Below, one piece after another: positions 24,395-36,446 of a stretch of 64,000 nt of DNA. Positions within the stretch are counted from its first letter, which is position 1. Each line of letters opens with the position of its first letter. The stretch is from Dryocosmus kuriphilus (lineage: Eukaryota > Arthropoda > Insecta > Hymenoptera > Cynipidae). The notes below the pieces were generated by a model. The model worked only from the letters and a program-made list of their open reading frames with translations. It ran no database searches and was not told the origin of the DNA. The stretch lies in contig CM076196.1 of assembly GCA_038277395.1 (NCBI GenBank), positions 87,609,786 to 87,673,785 of the forward strand, read 5' to 3'. A program made the position numbers and the translations under genes.

Positions 24395-26240
24395 CAGGGC
24401 GGGCCGAAATTTTTTTAGTTTCTCATGATGGCTAGCAAAAAACTTTTATCTGCACATCAAAATGAGTTCCTTTGATTTTTCACAGATTTTTAAATCGATA
24501 TCTTCTGTTAGCAGAAAATTTGTGAAGTTTGAAACTTTGAAAACAGTGGTTTTTTTTTTATACATATTCTGTTTCAATGTTGTGTCGTCATTCCTTTATC
24601 GAATAATTTTTCCGTGTGCGAATTTATTTATCGTAATATAGAAAATGATTTAAAAATTGGTACGAGGTAACAAATTTCTTTTTTTTACTATTATCCTTTT
24701 TTGTATTCTTTTAGAACAAAAAGATACATGTACAATGTACATCTAGAAGGAAAAGAAGTTTTCGAGTCGTCAGCAATTTCGATGTTTTTATATAGTTTTT
24801 TTCATAGTCATATCAAATTTTTGATAAGATTAGCAAAGAAAACTATTTTCATTAACTAGGGTATATATTAGTCTGAGACAATTTAAATTATTTTCGCACG
24901 TACATTTCGGTGTGGTATTCGACAATAATTGTAAAAAAAGTTCATCTTATCAAAACTATTGTACGCATAAATTCAATGTGGACTGAAGTAAAGAACAATA
25001 TAAACATTTCATTAACCTAAACACTTATAAATAAAGTAAAAATGCTTGAAATTCAAAATAAATACTTTACCTAACGATTGTTTACACATGTAGGAAGTAA
25101 AGACATGAAATACTACATGAAATGCATATCTGCCGCAAAATTAATAATTTAAGATTCAGTTTAAAACTTTATTTCTTAAAGGTTTAAGATATAATATAAA
25201 AAAATGTTTATGTTCTCACCTGGACGCTATAAACAGTTATCTAACACTATCCCTTACACATCACACTAACAGTATGAGATAATAAATAAAAAAAGAGTCA
25301 ATAGTTATTTTCATTTTCTTATAAAACAGCGGAGAATTTCAAGACTTTAACTTTGAACTAAAATAGATAATATATTCTATAATAGTAGATAGATCAATTG
25401 ATACCACTTAATTTCATGTAGTTGATTTCTAGATGTATAAATGAAAAATCGGCAGTTCAAGCATTATTTTTGAATTTCAAGTATTTTTGCCTCATTTTTT
25501 AAGTATTTGGATAAATGAAATGATTATATTGTTTTCCACTTCAATCAACATCGTATTTATGCGTGGTGTACGTTAGTTCTGATAAGACGAAAATGTTTTT
25601 AATTATTGTCGAATACCACACCGAATCTACGTGCGAAAACTATTTCATTAGTCTTTGACTAATATGTACCTTTAATGAAAACATATTTCTTTGCTATTCT
25701 CACCGAAATTTCGATATAACTATAAAAAAAAAACTATATAAAAACATCGAATTTGCTGACGACTCGAAAATTTCTTGAAGTTGGAAAAATATAGTTTTAT
25801 TTAATTACATGTATTTTTATGTCCTAAGAAACCTCTAAAAAAGGATATTAGGAAAAAAGATCATTTTTACGACTTCGTATACCACATTTCATTTACTTCG
25901 AAACACCGGTTTTCGAAAAAATTATATTTTACGTAATTTTATTTATCACCAAAATCTTCTTTGCAATACAAGTTTTTTAAAAATCATTTGCTACATTATG
26001 ATAAATAAATTCGCATGCAGGGAAAAATGATTCTTTAAATAAATTATGACAGAACATTGAAATATATCGAAAAAAACACTGTTTTGAAAGTTTCGTAAAT
26101 CAAAAAGTTTCTGCTAACTGATGATATCATTTTAAAAATCTGAAAAAAATGAAGGGAGCTGATTTTGATATTTAGAAAAAGATTTTTATTAGCAATCATG
26201 AAAAACTTAAAAAAAATTTGTTTGATCCACCCTACTCTTT
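24395..26240. mobile_element. Large inverted-repeat element in intron 1
   Basis: Left arm about 24395-24985 and right arm about 25550-26237 are inverted with moderate divergence (for example TTCGAGTCGTCAGCAA against TTGCTGACGACTCGAA). Ends are CAGGGCGGGCC and its counterpart CCACCCTA. The flanks CTCTTTTAT and CTCTTTAT may be an imperfect 8-bp target duplication, which would suit a hAT-like origin. No coding capacity. Confidence 0.75.
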
Positions 26241-27229
26241 ATATGCACTTAGATTTAAAAATCAAAGCAACTTAAAATCTCTTTTTGTTTGTTTTTCTAA
26301 ATAAAGGGTAAAGTGAGATTGTTAAAATTGAATTTATAATTTAAAACTTGATAACCATAAGCAAATAATGAAATTATTTTTTCTCTATAAAGATCGCATA
26401 TGCATATATAGAATACATATTTCAAGGTCTTATATTTTTTATGTATGGAAACATCTATTCCAGAATACAGACAGCAATTTCCTCAATAATTTAGAAATGA
26501 AACAAAATAAAAGCACGACAAAAACTCAAAATTTTTCAGTAAATAGAGAGTAAAACAATGCTGCTATATTTGTGGTTTATATTCTTTTTAATTGTATCCA
26601 TATTCAATTCAAAATTTTTCTAAATTCAAATGAGTGTATGCCAAACATGCCTGAAATACAGGTAAATGTTGAAAAGAATCCTTAGTGGTAAGATCTTCGA
26701 GCTTTAACATTGTTTCTGATATTTCATATTTGATTTTGATTTATTTAATTTTTGACAGGATTATATTTACCCCGTCATAAGTGTTTGATCGCAGATAAAA
26801 TATTACTTATTATATTGTTATATTATAGTATTTGAAATTATAATTAGTCATACGATTTGGAAATCAGATACAGTTGTTGAAAAAACTACATTTTACATGG
26901 TCCAAATTATCTTTATTTCGGTGTATCATTCCATAGAATTATACCCAGTGCATTCTCTAATTCTTTTACTCCACCTGGAATTTCGTATTCGCTGGTGATA
27001 TTCGCGTGATAATGCTGAAAAGTTGATCTCTGGGGATGCTACGTGTTTGGGATTACACAGGTTTTTTTTTTAGGGATTTCGTGGCCGTTATTTCTCATTT
27101 TTCGTGTGAGCAGAAAGATTTAAGTAATTCTATACGCTCAGTTGCAGACACCTGGAGCTTTTTATTTTAAAAGTATGTTATGGACTTTGCATTAGTTTTA
27201 TTAGAATAATATTTTTTTTTTTATTTCAG

Positions 27230-27361
27230 AATATGGCAGGACTTGCAAGGATATTGGATGCCCCAGTAACGAGATTTGTGTTATGGCCGAAGAGCCTTGC
27301 ACAACGTACTCCCGCAGTGATTGTGGCCGATTCCCAACTTGCTCAAAAGCTGGTTCAGGAG
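27230..27361 (+). CDS. Exon 2: six-cysteine extracellular module
   Basis: Phase-1 exon at both ends (acceptor TTTATTTCAG, donor G|GTAAGA). The frame is open over 44 codons. Six cysteines are spaced C-x4-C-x5-C-x6-C-x7-C-x5-C, starting GRTCKDIGCP and ending GRFPTCSKAGSG. The first three cysteines repeat the spacing of exon 3 (C-x4-C-x5-C), so the two exons look like related small disulfide modules. Symmetric phase-1 exons are typical of shuffled extracellular domains. After removal of the signal peptide this module would be the N-terminus of the mature protein. I do not recognise a named domain with certainty. It resembles an EGF or follistatin-N-terminal-like fold with extra cysteines. No alternative reading of the interval is as coherent. 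Confidence 0.9.
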
Positions 27362-28875
27362 GTAAGATCACTTATTTTTATAAACATTTACTTTCTTTTC
27401 TATTTATAAGAGGGCTTTTTTCTACTTTTAAAAATGAATAAGAATATAGAAAATTAGAAAAAGTTAGCAAGAAATATACATTAATGATTAATATATCAAT
27501 AAAATCCTATTTGAAATTCGATTCTAAATTGGTCCCTAAATTATAGTAATTGGGGACTCACTCGAAACTATTCCATTGTTCTTTTTTCAACATTTTCAAA
27601 TTTTAAACTTTGCCATTTTTGCCATTGCAATTTAAAATTATTCACATCACAGGTAAAATTCTTCAGATTTCAGAGGTTTTAATTAAAAAGCTGCAAATTT
27701 ACTTTTTTTAAACTTGGAAAAATGGATATTTCAAGAATTAAATTCATCATCAAAATGTTTTAAATTTGTTTTTTTAAAGCTTCTATAATTGTATTTGAAT
27801 AGAATATCTATCAAATGATTTAATTGTATAAACGACGCTTAAAAAATTTAAACAATCAAATTTTAAAGGTTTAATTTGAAAATTTCCAATTAGAATTCGT
27901 GAAATTGTAATAGTTTTTAGTTTCAAAGGCTTCAAACGTTTTAAACTTGAATGCTAAATTAAAAATTTTGGAAGTTGTAAATGCCTTCAATTTATCAGTT
28001 GAAACAGTTGCAGATCGTAATGATTTTGAATAATAATTAGAATCCCGTATAAATTTGTTATTTTATAAAAATGATTTTAGAACAATGTTTTATCCAAATG
28101 ATAACACGCAAACTCATTGTATCTTTTTCTTAAGCGAGTCATCATTATGACTAATAATAAATTATGACTAACAATAAGGATAAGGTGATAAGGTAATATA
28201 TATAAAGATAAGGTCCAATAAAATTCGAACAAAAAATATTCAGATTCTCAGATAAGAATAGATTTGTGTTTCCTAATTTTCTACACGTAGTATATTTTTG
28301 GTTTAATTTTTTAGCATCTTTATTTTAATTTTCTATAAAGTTCAACAGTTGTTTTTTTTAATTATATATATTTTTTAATACTTATAAAATGATGTCTTTC
28401 TTTTACGTAGGTTAAAACGGAATATAATTCTCATTTCATATTAAATCATTTTGAAATTTTTTGATGTTTTATGAATTATACTGAATAGAATATTTTATGA
28501 TTTATTGAGTCCTTTGACCCTCTGGCAGATTTTAAGAAACTCAATTTATATTTAATTCATTTTAGAAAATGGATAAGCTTCGTTTTAAAATGAGCACAAG
28601 AGTGCTATCAAATATTCAATATCTCCAAATTTATTTATAATTGGATAAATAGTAAAATTTCTACCTTTTATGAAATACCCTATTACATAATAGATGAAGT
28701 CTTTCCAATTTCGGTTCACTGAACGTAGAATTTAATAACCCTTGGATCAATAAAAGGCAAAAGTGTTTGTTTCATTGTATGAAAAGATATTGTTTTAAAC
28801 AACTATCAAAATATTAGGCGTCCTATATTTTTCAGTGGTAATACATATAATCATAAAAAATTATTCTATTTACAG
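27362..28875 (+). other. Intron 2 (about 1.5 kb)
   Basis: AT-rich unique-looking sequence between exons 2 and 3. I see no repeat structure or coding segment in it. Confidence 0.65.
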
Positions 28876-28968
28876 AGCAAACTTGCAGAACTTTGATCTG
28901 TCCAAGTGGCCAATATTGTAAAACTGATAATGGAAGACCAGTCTGTGTGAGCTCCTCAGGAAGTTTAG
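28876..28968 (+). CDS. Exon 3: FOLN/EGF-like four-cysteine module
   Basis: Phase-1 exon (acceptor TTTACAG, donor G|GTGAGT) encoding EQTCRTLICPSGQYCK, then TDNGRPVCVSSSGSL. The cysteine spacing C-x4-C-x5-C-x8-C and the CPxGxxC...GRPxCV pattern match the follistatin N-terminal EGF-like (FOLN) motif found in extracellular matrix proteins; that is family knowledge applied to the visible pattern. The exon ends with a Ser/Gly linker that leads into the low-complexity tails. Because it is symmetric in phase, it could be spliced to any of the three downstream Tyr-Pro-rich exons (acceptors at 31503, 36447 and 37835). An ATG inside it (28893) opens a 99-codon frame that runs past the donor into the intron and is not the real product. 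Confidence 0.88.
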
Positions 28969-31502
28969 GTGAGTCATTAAAACCTCATTTTATGTTTTTC
29001 AGAACAAGTTTAAGCCTAGTCTTAGATTATTTTCAATATTATGTGTTTTTTTATTTTGCAAACCCAAACGTCTGGATGAAGTTTTATTTTATTTTTCAGG
29101 AAGTTTTATTTTTCTTATTCTTATATATTTCAAAAATTTTCCACTTTTTCCAACTTGAATCAGTTCTTAAATTTAAGTTAAAAGTAACATGACAATTGCA
29201 TGAAGATAATTTTCCAAAATACTTTTGACATTTTTTTCAAAATGATGAGACTTGTGTTTAACTTTGTATAGATATGTGTTAACATGGGACTTTGTGTATT
29301 GTACAAATGTGTAAATAAAATTCATTTTTGAGATACGGGATGGATACAGAACGAAGCGATTAATTTTTAATAGCGATCAATTTTACACCATTTTATTGAA
29401 TGGATTTAGCCTGTTGGATTATAACTTATTACTAGAATTGTAGTTAGACCTCGATACGCCAAGTTTGAGTATCGATCCCATATTTTGCTGCCCGGATAGG
29501 ACAATAATTACGACAACGTGGTCAAAATCGAATTTCCTGGGCTTAAAATTGGTGATATAGTTAGACGCTAATAATGGTGAAAGTGGAACATTGTCCTTAA
29601 TATAATATCTTGCATGTTTTTGATGAGTGATCGAAAAGTTTCCTGGTAATGTTGAAGCAAAACTGTTCCGGAAAGGACTGACAAGAGGGGGAGGTCATAA
29701 AAGCTTTTTGGGTAGAAATAAAACCATAATTTAATTCTAAACAAGACAAAGAAATATCAAAATTGCAATCCAGAACTTAAAAGCTTTCTGCAACTTTTTT
29801 CTTTTCTTCAAGTAATTATTTTGTGTAACGATGTTTATAGAACGATAATAATTTGTATTCAGTGTATAAAATAAAACAAAAATTTTCTGCTTTTCTTTAG
29901 AGGTTAAAGGCATTTCAGCCCCAACCAGTCGCCTGCTTTTTTGCTATGTGTTTTTATAGCTAGTCCTCTTTTTTATAGGAGCTTGCAATTCACTGTTCCT
30001 TCGTATAAGCGTGTTCATTTTTAATTTCTTTTACATGGCACATATATGTTATAGTGGTAAAACCGAGCACCTTCTTGCCTTTTGAGTTGTTCAAGTATTA
30101 AAACACCGCTTTCTGAAAATTCGATGACTATGCATTTGTATGACGCATGCTTATAAGCACCGAACACTCACTTTATTTTCTCGATGCAAGCACTTTTTCC
30201 GGTGGTGGTTAGTAATAAATTGACTCTAAATGAGGTCCTCAAATGTCCTTATGTGATTTATTCGACCTATTATAGTTTATTGTCCAATCGTTGCAAGAGG
30301 ACAACCAGATAATGAACGATTAAACTGAACGGCGTATTATTTTTTAAACAGAATTTTTATAAATAAAACTACAATAATACTGAAAATAAATTTCAATTTT
30401 TATGAGACGAGATTGTTTATAAAAGCTAAATAGAGTGGTTTATTTTTACCGGTTTAAAATATTAAATTTACCATTGTAAAGCCTTTCATTTTGAAATGGT
30501 TCTTCAAAATTTTCAACGAAATATTATACATTATCACTACAATACCTTCTTTGTAAAAGTAATTTCTGACAGTTAAAAATATTAATTCTAAACATGATGT
30601 GAATAACAAGAACTCATTCTTGAAACTGAATTTTTTATTTTAAAAAATAGATGAAATATAATGTTTTATAAAAGTACACCTTAGATAGAAAACGAGAAAC
30701 CAATTTCTGTATTAGGATCAATCGATTCGCATTGAGAGAAATTCCTCTCAAGTTCAAAGCTGATTAGGTTTCTCTGGAATTTCTCTTCTCTTCAATGAAA
30801 CATGTCCTAAATCAAATGCTCCTTGATATATGCTCTTAATTGAAAGCGAATGATTTCTAATTGCTCTTTGTCTCAAAGAATATTTTCATGAAAAACCTTT
30901 GCAATATTTTGCAACACTTGGAACTTGGAATGTCTTTCAATTTAATTTACAATTACTGTCCAATTTTTGTTCTGTTCAAAGATGAACCTTATAATTAAAA
31001 GAAATAACTTAAACCGGGATAAAGATGGTCCACTATTATATTCAGAAAATAGTTATTTTAGGCCGAAGAATTTTTGTTTAAATTCAAGCCAGTGACAAGT
31101 TTTATTATAGAAGTTTTATTATAGAAGTTTTCAATTATATATCTGGGTTATTGTTTACTCTTTTGCTTCACTGGTAGTTAAAAATTTTTCGATATTGTTG
31201 CGTACCATTTTTATCTCGATTTTCGGTACATCGCATCGGTGCACTGAGAAAAAAGTATTATTGAATCAGTGGGTCGCACTGTCCTCCTCGTTTGAAAGTA
31301 GACCTTGTTGATTCAAATGCATACACTAAAGAATGTATAGCATCTGTGTTCAACAAAACGAGGAGGATAATGTGGCCCATTGATTCAATAGTATTTTTTT
31401 TTTCAGTGTAGTAAAAATAAATATCAACGATTCAACAAGTGCACTTAATTCTATACCCCAAATGTTCATTTTCTGGTTGTTCCTTAACCCCAAGTTTTCG
31501 AG
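28969..31502 (+). other. Intron 3 (about 2.5 kb)
   Basis: AT-rich. The only structured part I see is the MITE at 31242-31409 near its 3' end. If exons 5 or 6 are used instead of exon 4, the intron extends to 36446 or 37834. Confidence 0.55.
31242..31409. mobile_element. 168-bp MITE next to exon 4 acceptor
   Basis: CACTGAGAAAAAAGTATTAT at left and AATAGTATTTTTTTTTTCAG plus TG at right. The inverted arms continue through TTGAATCARTGGGYC and CCTCCTCGTTT. A complete short element in intron 3. Confidence 0.85.
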
Positions 31503-32155
31503 GACGAATGAAAAACCTCCCGCAATTCCGAAATCTTCCAGGATACGATTCCGCAGGAGTATCTTCCGTGAATGGTCAGCCGTCCAATTCCCAAGATCAT
31601 GGATCTCAAAATTCGAATTCCAACCCCTTCGCTAATGCCAATGCACCACCAGCTGAAGACGTTTTTGGACAACCAGCAAAGCCTTATCATCCAGTGGATT
31701 CAGGATCAAATTCGAATTTGGGATATCCACCTTATCCTGGATCGGGAAACTCCTATCCAAGTGGTAATAATAATGGATACCCTTCGAATTCAGGAAACAG
31801 TCAGCAACCAGGAAGAAACGACGGTTATCCACCATATCCAACTCGTGACAGAATGCCACTTCCCGGTCAATCAAATTATCCAAACAATCAACCAGCTTAT
31901 CCATATGGTCAAGGAGGTTATCCTGCTTATCACCCTGGATACCCGCAACAACCAGCAAATGGGCAGAGAAATCCAAACTATCCAAATTACCCTCCTTCGA
32001 ATTACCCTTCACCAAACTACCCTCCAACCAATACGAGAAATTATAATTCTGGTTTTCGACGAAACTCTGGAACATCTCTTACTTCTTCGATGATGATGAT
32101 AGCGACTATTTGTTTAGGTCTTCTCAAGATTTCGAGCACAGGATTAATATCGTGA
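31503..32155 (+). CDS. Exon 4: Tyr-Pro-rich tail A with own stop
   Basis: Open in one frame for about 216 codons to TGA. It is rich in GYPPYP, NYPNYP, NYPSPNYP and Asn/Gln/Ser/Gly, a repetitive Pro-Tyr composition like that of structural or adhesive extracellular proteins. The start is set by phase: acceptors ending at 31502 (TTTTCGAG), 31541 (TCTTCCAG) and 31556 (TTCCGCAG) would all join exon 3 in phase 1 and complete a Gly codon. I give the longest version. The C-terminus ends in a hydrophobic stretch (MMMIATICLGLLKISSTGLIS region), so a GPI signal or membrane anchor is possible but weak, since it contains a Lys and several Ser. A phase-1 donor candidate (G|GTAATA at 31764) could splice out the 3' part. 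The isoform from exons 1-3 plus this exon would be about 318 residues. A 168-bp MITE sits some 90 bp upstream. Confidence 0.85.
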
Positions 32156-33997
32156 TTTTGAGGAATTTTTGTGCAAATTTGAAGAAATTCATCATTCAAT
32201 ACAATCCTATATAATAACTAATGCCCAGTTGGGTTGAAGTATCATAGTACCTGCTTATCGATCATTTTCAAAATATGATTAATGTTAATATTAATTAATT
32301 AATTATATATCTATTTTATATGATAATTATTAATATTAATATTAATCCTTTCTGGATTTGGGATAAGATTCACATACTGGCTTTGAGACATGAAGAAAGT
32401 TGTAACTATGCTAATGCAAAGTTATTGATAATAGTGATAATTTTAGAACGACTCAGGGACGGCCTTTCAAAGATTTGATAAAATATTTAGAAATATATCT
32501 TTAATTAATTAGGGTGGTTCCTAGCTTGTGATGTTTGTAAACAGGAACCAAGCATTAGGATTATTAAGAGCCTTTATAAAATTATGACAGTACTGAGCAA
32601 TACTTTCAAAGTATTTAAAGAAGAAATTGAACTTATCTAGAAAGAGAATTTTTCACTAGATAATTCAGCTGAGTTATGCTGAACCAATAATATATGATTT
32701 AATAAAAATATATCCTTATTTATTATATGAATTATTTTCAGATCATTGCGCTTTCTATAAAATGATAGAAAATTGTTTAGACTCTCTATAAGATTAGATG
32801 AATACGACTTTTTAAAACGCTACTTAAAATACTTGGAATAAGGTTAAAATTCCAAAAATCACAAGTATAGAAAGCATCCTAATATTTCTGTATAAAGAAG
32901 GTGTCGAGAAAGCTAAAAGTTACAATCAAAAGAATTTTAATTCGTACAAAAATTAGATAAGATTCCTTTCTACAATTTAATAACTCTTCTTTTTATTTAT
33001 CATTTGAGTTATTTTCAAATAGTTCTACTTTTTGCTGAACGATATAAAAAAGGGAATCTAATCAATTATTAAAAGTTCTTTTGATAAAACTCTTTCCTCA
33101 TTTCGTACTTTTTTTATTTGACCTAAATAAATTAATGACTCCGCCTTGCGACATGGTTTAAAATTAAAAAGGATGATAAAGAAAATTGTACAAGATTATT
33201 GAAAGAGTCACCTCTTCCATTACAAATTATGTGCCTTCCTCGAATTTCTTAAGGCTGCCCCTGGATCGATTAGTAAATAAAAAGTGTTTATTGTCCATTT
33301 GTGTCATTCGATGTGTGATTACAAAATTAATTATCCCCGCTTTTCATCGAATTCTAGCTATTGAATTATAGATAAAAGACGAGTGCTTTTAGGGGAATAA
33401 CTGCGTCAATTGGTAAATATGTAAAAAGGAATTATCAGGATTAGTAGCAGATCGATTTTTCATGTGCCGTCCTCAATATTAATAGTGTGTAAATAAGTTA
33501 TTTTGTCAGGCGAGGAAGTAATTTATTATAGGTTTTATATAAGTGACACATCTTTATTGACTTGGATTTTGAATAGAATTGACATAAGATCGAGAAAAAA
33601 TTATACTTTACATAAGTAATGGAAAATATATAGTTTTCACAGGAAGGCAGATTGTTTATACAAAATGAAGGGAAGGTGACAAGACAATATTGTAAAATAA
33701 TGGTTTTAAGTTAAGAGTAAGATATGTTTTGTGTGTTCTCGACGAAAAAATATATATATCACATATTTTAAAATGTCAGTATTTTTGCGACTGTTTGATA
33801 GTTTCTATTTTTTATGTTTCTTTACTATACTTTTACATTGTCGAAAATAAAAGGATTAAACCAGTTCACAAGAGGAATGAAATTACAGGTTTTAATTGAT
33901 TTTTCTATATCAAAATTAAAAATGGTGTTTATATTATTCACTATAACATGTGTGATGTTAAAATATTATTGCTGATTATTCACTAACTGACAGACTT
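32156..33997. other. 3' flank of exon 4, no further gene seen
   Basis: Would be the 3' UTR of the exon 4 isoform (to about 32.7 or 33.1 kb), otherwise intron. Contains an AT-rich ATTAATATTAATTAATT patch around 32280-32345. Confidence 0.45.
32701..32706 (+). promoter_or_regulatory. Candidate poly(A) signal after exon 4
   Basis: AATAAA lies 546 bp past the exon 4 stop. A second AATAAA is at 33126-33131. In AT-rich DNA this hexamer is common, so the support is weak by itself. It matters because each of the three terminal exons has such a signal. Confidence 0.35.
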
Positions 33998-34482
33998 AAA
34001 GGATAGCAGAACGAAAGGGCACAAGCGTCATTTTCGCGGTATTTAAGGATAGACAAAAAGCGTTCCCAAAAATTGATTTGTCAATTTAGAAATAAACGAA
34101 AAAACTTTCTTTTGAAAGTGATTAAAAATTCAGTTTTTCATTTAGGGGTCGTTGTAAAAATGCGACACACTTTTTTTTACAATTTTAATCCCCCCCCCCC
34201 CCCCTTTTTTTAACCCTGAATCGATACAAAAAAGTTTGATTGGAAAATGTCAATTAAAAGAAGCAAAAAGAAAATACCTAGATTTGTAGTTGTTGAGTTA
34301 TGAAGAAATTGTAAGAACTTCTAAAATGCTGCAATAGCTTGAAAATAAATTTTAAAAATTGAAAAATTACATTATAAAAACTCTTTTATCATGACGTGTA
34401 TTGTATATTATCTGATTTTTTGAGCCAATAATCTCATTTTTGAAAAAGTGTAGCTTGTGCCTTTTCGTTGTGCTACCCTTCA
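33998..34482. mobile_element. MITE of about 0.48 kb with GAAGGGTAGCA-type ends
   Basis: AAAGGATAGCAGAACGAAAG at 33998 is inverted at 34452-34480 (GCCTTTTCGTTGTGCTACCC). A 15-bp C run (34190-34204) lies inside. The right end, read inward (AAGGGTAGCACAACG), resembles the ends of the 10111-13599 region. Confidence 0.75.
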
Positions 34483-35472
34483 CATACATTATGTATAAAT
34501 TAATTAATAATATATGATGTATGTCCGCTTAGGTGTATTTATTAGCTTTAAGCTATCTTCACTCTCGAAATAATAGTAAAAATGTAATATATGATTTAAG
34601 TGAAACAAAATTTTATCTGATTTTCATTTAGCAGAATCTATTCATATATTTGATAGAGTTCTCTTAATATTTTCATATCAGTGAAAACTTTCTTATTTAG
34701 TTTTCTACCTATTTGACTTTTCTCGGTTGGCTGGAAGCGAAAACTAATTCTATTTTCAATTTCGAAAAACTACATTGAGAAATATTTTATACGAAAACCG
34801 TGTCGTTCTGTATTTATCCCAGAGTTGTGTCAATTTTTCTTGATACGCAGTACGTCGCGTCGCTTCGTATCATGAGTATCTATCAAATTGAACTCCGACA
34901 TCCAGCGTTTCACAATTATTCTACGTATGTAGCGAAGAAATATTCAGTGACGAATCGTGTGCAAAACCCTGATGATAAAAATGTAGAGTTTTATTTTGTA
35001 AATGTTGCAGTTGGGCATTTATTAATTTTATACACGAAGTTAAAATGTTAACCATCCATATGAAGAGAAAATTTGAGCGATTTCAGAAAAGCTTAAAAAA
35101 ATGAACAATTTTACATAAAGTTCCAAATTCGTCAATTTCACACAATGGTGAAATATTTAACGTAAATTCAACCTTTTTTTATGATTAACATTCCTCAATA
35201 TCACATACTCGTAAATCTGAAAAGTCAATTTTATACAATAAATTTTATTTTAAGTTGTGTAAAGTCCCACATTTAGGAATAACAAATTCGCCTAATTAAA
35301 CACAATAATATCAAATAATTATTTTATGGGTGATTATTATTAGTTGCAATGCACTATTGTTCAATTTTATACGATTTTAGCTTGAAATTATTCAAAATTG
35401 ATCGCTTCGTTTACTTTGATCGTTAACTTTCGGGCTTAAGGTATTCAAATAAATATAAATCAAATAAAGTTT
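34483..35472. other. No gene seen
   Basis: AT-rich sequence; a short open frame at 34800-35051 has no recognisable features. Confidence 0.45.
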
Positions 35473-35905
35473 GTGTATACACTACCGGTACCGACAAAAA
35501 TTTTTTTTACCGGCACTAGAAAGGGTGAGGGGTGTAACTGAAGGTATTTCTGCTCCCAGTCACAAGGCTGTCTTTCCAGTCCCTTCGAATAGTCGCAGAA
35601 ATATGTAATTTCAGTTACACCCCTCACCCTTTCCAGTGCCGGTAAAAAATTTTTTGTCGGTACTGGTAAAAAAATTTTTTACCGGTAATGGTAGTGGATA
35701 CACAAGATCAGCATATTGTGCAGACTCGAAATTCTACACTGTGATTAGCCTTACTATTCGTGCTAAATTTCAAATAAAAAAGGCGAAGCAACAGTTCTTT
35801 GTTATATACGTACAATTATTACATGAACCCTTTATTATGCTTAAAATACGCTTTCGAAAAAACCTGTAAAAACTATTTACCGGTACCGACAGTGTATACA
35901 CTTCG
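35473..35905. mobile_element. Element with ACCGGTACCGAC ends and a 70-bp hairpin
   Basis: TGTATACACTACCGGTACCG at left and TACCGGTACCGACAGTGTAT at right bound the unit. Within it, 35485-35553 and 35595-35665 are inverted (GGGTGAGGGGTGTAACTGAA and complement), a hairpin with about a 40-base loop. Related motifs (ACACCCCTACCCTTTTCCAG) recur at 43572-43600. Confidence 0.72.
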
Positions 35906-36446
35906 TAAAATAAATTGTAAATTTTAACAGTTGTTAGGCATTTGAGTGAAAAGGGTTATAATTAAATTTTTTTCTCTTTGAAAGCTTACGAAATTTAATA
36001 TTGCTCTTTATATAAAATTGTTTAATTGTGAACTTATCAAATTTGAAATTGTCACGATTCCAATTTTCCAGAAAAATACAACCTTTACCTACTTAATCCT
36101 TCTTGATTCTGTGTGAAATCAAGAAATATCCGACAGCAAAGATATTTTTTTGTAAAGGTTCCTATAGTTAATGAGAAGTTTTTTTTCAAAACATATTTTA
36201 ATTCGTTTAATTATATAAAAAATAAGCTTTTTTACAATGCTTTTCTATTCATTTATTTCTAAATGAAAATCAACGTTTCTGCTACAGAAAAAGTAGACTT
36301 TCACGTCTAAAATCTTCTCAAAATAAAATGAATTTCTCCAGGGGATGATTTGAATATATTTTTATAAAAAAAAAACTGTAGGCTTGATTTTTTAGTAACT
36401 CGAATAAAACTGAACTAAAAAATGAAAAAAATGTACAAATTAACAG
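35906..36446. other. No gene seen
   Basis: AT-rich; would be intron upstream of the exon 5 acceptor. Confidence 0.45.

Larger units (their letters stand above)
20462..27229 (+). other. Intron 1 (about 6.8 kb) and its contents
   Basis: Runs from GTAAGT to TTTATTTCAG. It contains a fold-back element (21048-21912), a less AT-rich, non-repetitive segment (about 23770-24120) and a large inverted-repeat element (about 24395-26240). I found no further coding exon, but a short one could be missed. Confidence 0.65.

Noticed and set aside
28893..29192. 99-codon plus-strand frame starting in exon 3
   Set aside because: Runs across a strong donor (GTGAGT at 28969) into intron with AT-rich nonsense; only the first part is real.
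31484..32093. Open frames in other frames and on the minus strand across exon 4 (also across exons 5 and 6)
   Set aside because: Shadows of low-complexity coding sequence; the GYP/NYP frame alone connects in phase with acceptors and has the repeat pattern.
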